Below, piece by piece: positions 63,379 through 64,000 of a stretch of DNA of 64,000 nt. Location: contig CAVZTF010000004.1 in assembly GCA_963778185.1 (NCBI GenBank), positions 496,001 to 560,000 on the forward strand, in the 5' to 3' direction. Each line of letters begins with the position of its first letter. Within the stretch, counting starts at the first letter, position 1. The notes under the pieces are model-generated. The model did not search any database. It had not been told where the DNA came from and saw only the letters and a program-made list of their open reading frames with translations. Position numbers and translations under genes: made by a program. This DNA comes from RPQJ01 sp963778185 (GTDB lineage Bacteria > Pseudomonadota > Gammaproteobacteria > Steroidobacterales > Steroidobacteraceae).

Positions 63379-64000
63379 TCAGATCGCCTTCGAGAACCGC
63401 TGCTGCGCGGCTTGCGCTGCGGGCAGGTAGGCGTCGAACGCCATGCCGAGGTGGCGCAGCAGCAGTCGGCCAGCGGGCAGCACGCGCAGCCCGGGCGCTG
63501 CGAATTCGGCGAGGCCGTCCGCAACCAGCGGCTCGAGCGCCTGCAACTCGCTGGCGAAATAGCCGCGGAAGTCGATGCCGTGACGCGCGGCGGTCGCGTC
63601 GTAGTCGAGCACGCCGTAGCACATGATCTGCTGGATCACGTCGCGTCGGATGATGTCGTCGCGCGTGAGCGTGAGACCGCGGTGCACCGCGAGTTCGCCG
63701 CGGTCGAGCGCACCGTAGTACTCGGGGAGCGTCTTCAGGTTCTGCGCGAAGTTGTCGCCCACCTTGCCGATCGAGCTCACGCCGAGGCCGATCAGGTCGC
63801 AGTAGCCGCGCGTCGAGTAACCCTGGAAGTTGCGGTGCAGCGTGCCGTTGTGCTGCGCGATCACGAGCTCGTCCTGCGGCAGCGCAAAGTGGTCCATGCC
63901 GATGTAGACGTAGCCTGCGTCGATCAGTTTCTCGATGGTGAGCCCGAGCAGCGCGAGGCGCACCTCGGGCGTCGGCAGGTCGGCGGCGTTGAGTTGCCGC
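63379..64000 (-). CDS. hemN: oxygen-independent coproporphyrinogen III oxidase, N-terminus cut off by window edge
   Basis: Radical-SAM enzyme making protoporphyrinogen IX anaerobically. Only the C-terminal 206 residues are inside the window; the frame stays open to the right edge. Visible motifs are YVYIGMDHFALPQDEL, HRNFQGYSTRGYCDLIGLGVSSIG and the HemN C-terminal domain with VIQQIMCYGVLDY. These match HemN rather than the shorter HemW-type relatives. The radical-SAM CX3CX2C cluster lies outside the window. It fits the denitrifying lifestyle, as anaerobic haem synthesis supports cytochromes cd1 and c. Confidence 0.93.
   Translation of the reverse strand, partial: RQLNAADLPTPEVRLALLGLTIEKLIDAGYVYIGMDHFALPQDELVIAQHNGTLHRNFQGYSTRGYCDLIGLGVSSIGKVGDNFAQNLKTLPEYYGALDRGELAVHRGLTLTRDDIIRRDVIQQIMCYGVLDYDATAARHGIDFRGYFASELQALEPLVADGLAEFAAPGLRVLPAGRLLLRHLGMAFDAYLPAAQAAQQRFSKAI

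Overview
The window is about two-thirds G+C, densely coded on both strands, and reads as ordinary chromosome of a Gram-negative member of the Pseudomonadota, most likely a gammaproteobacterium. The evidence is the many lipoproteins, outer-membrane barrels, a tripartite efflux pump, a TonB receptor and Pseudomonas-like NirS and Dnr proteins. I see no rRNA, tRNA, CRISPR array, insertion sequence or phage gene. No stretch longer than about 262 bases lacks a gene.

Layout. 1-6.3 kb: envelope genes (truncated POT transporter, lipoproteins, MltF-like lytic transglycosylase, barrel protein, patatin lipoprotein). 6.3-8.8 kb: a TetR regulator with a near-perfect promoter and overlapping palindrome, a zinc-ribbon protein, a double SnoaL-like exported protein and a His/Asp-rich lipoprotein. 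8.7-12.2 kb: a minus-strand metal (probably zinc) uptake operon with binding protein, permease and outer-membrane protein but no ATPase. 12.3-14.5 kb: unknown protein, dihaem cytochrome c and GST. 14.5-19.1 kb: a complete MacAB-type pump with its own outer-membrane factor, its four genes overlapping. 19.2-21.8 kb: acidic two-cysteine protein, DsbA-like protein, DUF937 and DUF3597.

21.9-39.1 kb is rich in short-chain acyl-CoA metabolism and its control: an APC permease with propionyl-CoA synthetase, a Baeyer-Villiger-type monooxygenase, an HDAC-family deacetylase divergent from a Pat-type lysine acetyltransferase, and a CrbS/CrbR-like two-component pair (SSF-domain hybrid kinase plus LuxR regulator). 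Between these lie a quinone-oxidoreductase-like gene, a DcaP-type porin and a tiny 40-residue membrane protein. 39-51.5 kb is mixed housekeeping and envelope: RNA methyltransferase, PPK2, PlpD-like patatin with barrel, S41 peptidase, FUSC-like and HlyIII-like membrane proteins, MetY, a haem/haemoglobin-type TonB receptor, lipoprotein SodC and a cupin.

51.7-58.8 kb is a denitrification island: nirS with an extra N-terminal cytochrome c domain, a Dnr-type regulator, a SirB-like protein, nnrS and quinol-dependent NO reductase. TTGAT-N4-ATCAA boxes lie before both nirS and norB, so the regulator probably controls the cluster in which it sits. A truncated hemN lies at the right edge. 59-63.3 kb holds an unknown lipoprotein/glycine-zipper pair, then an operon encoding a CYTH-Ppx/GppA fusion and a second CYTH protein, preceded by a TCCATG hexamer repeat. 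With PPK2 these suggest polyphosphate metabolism.
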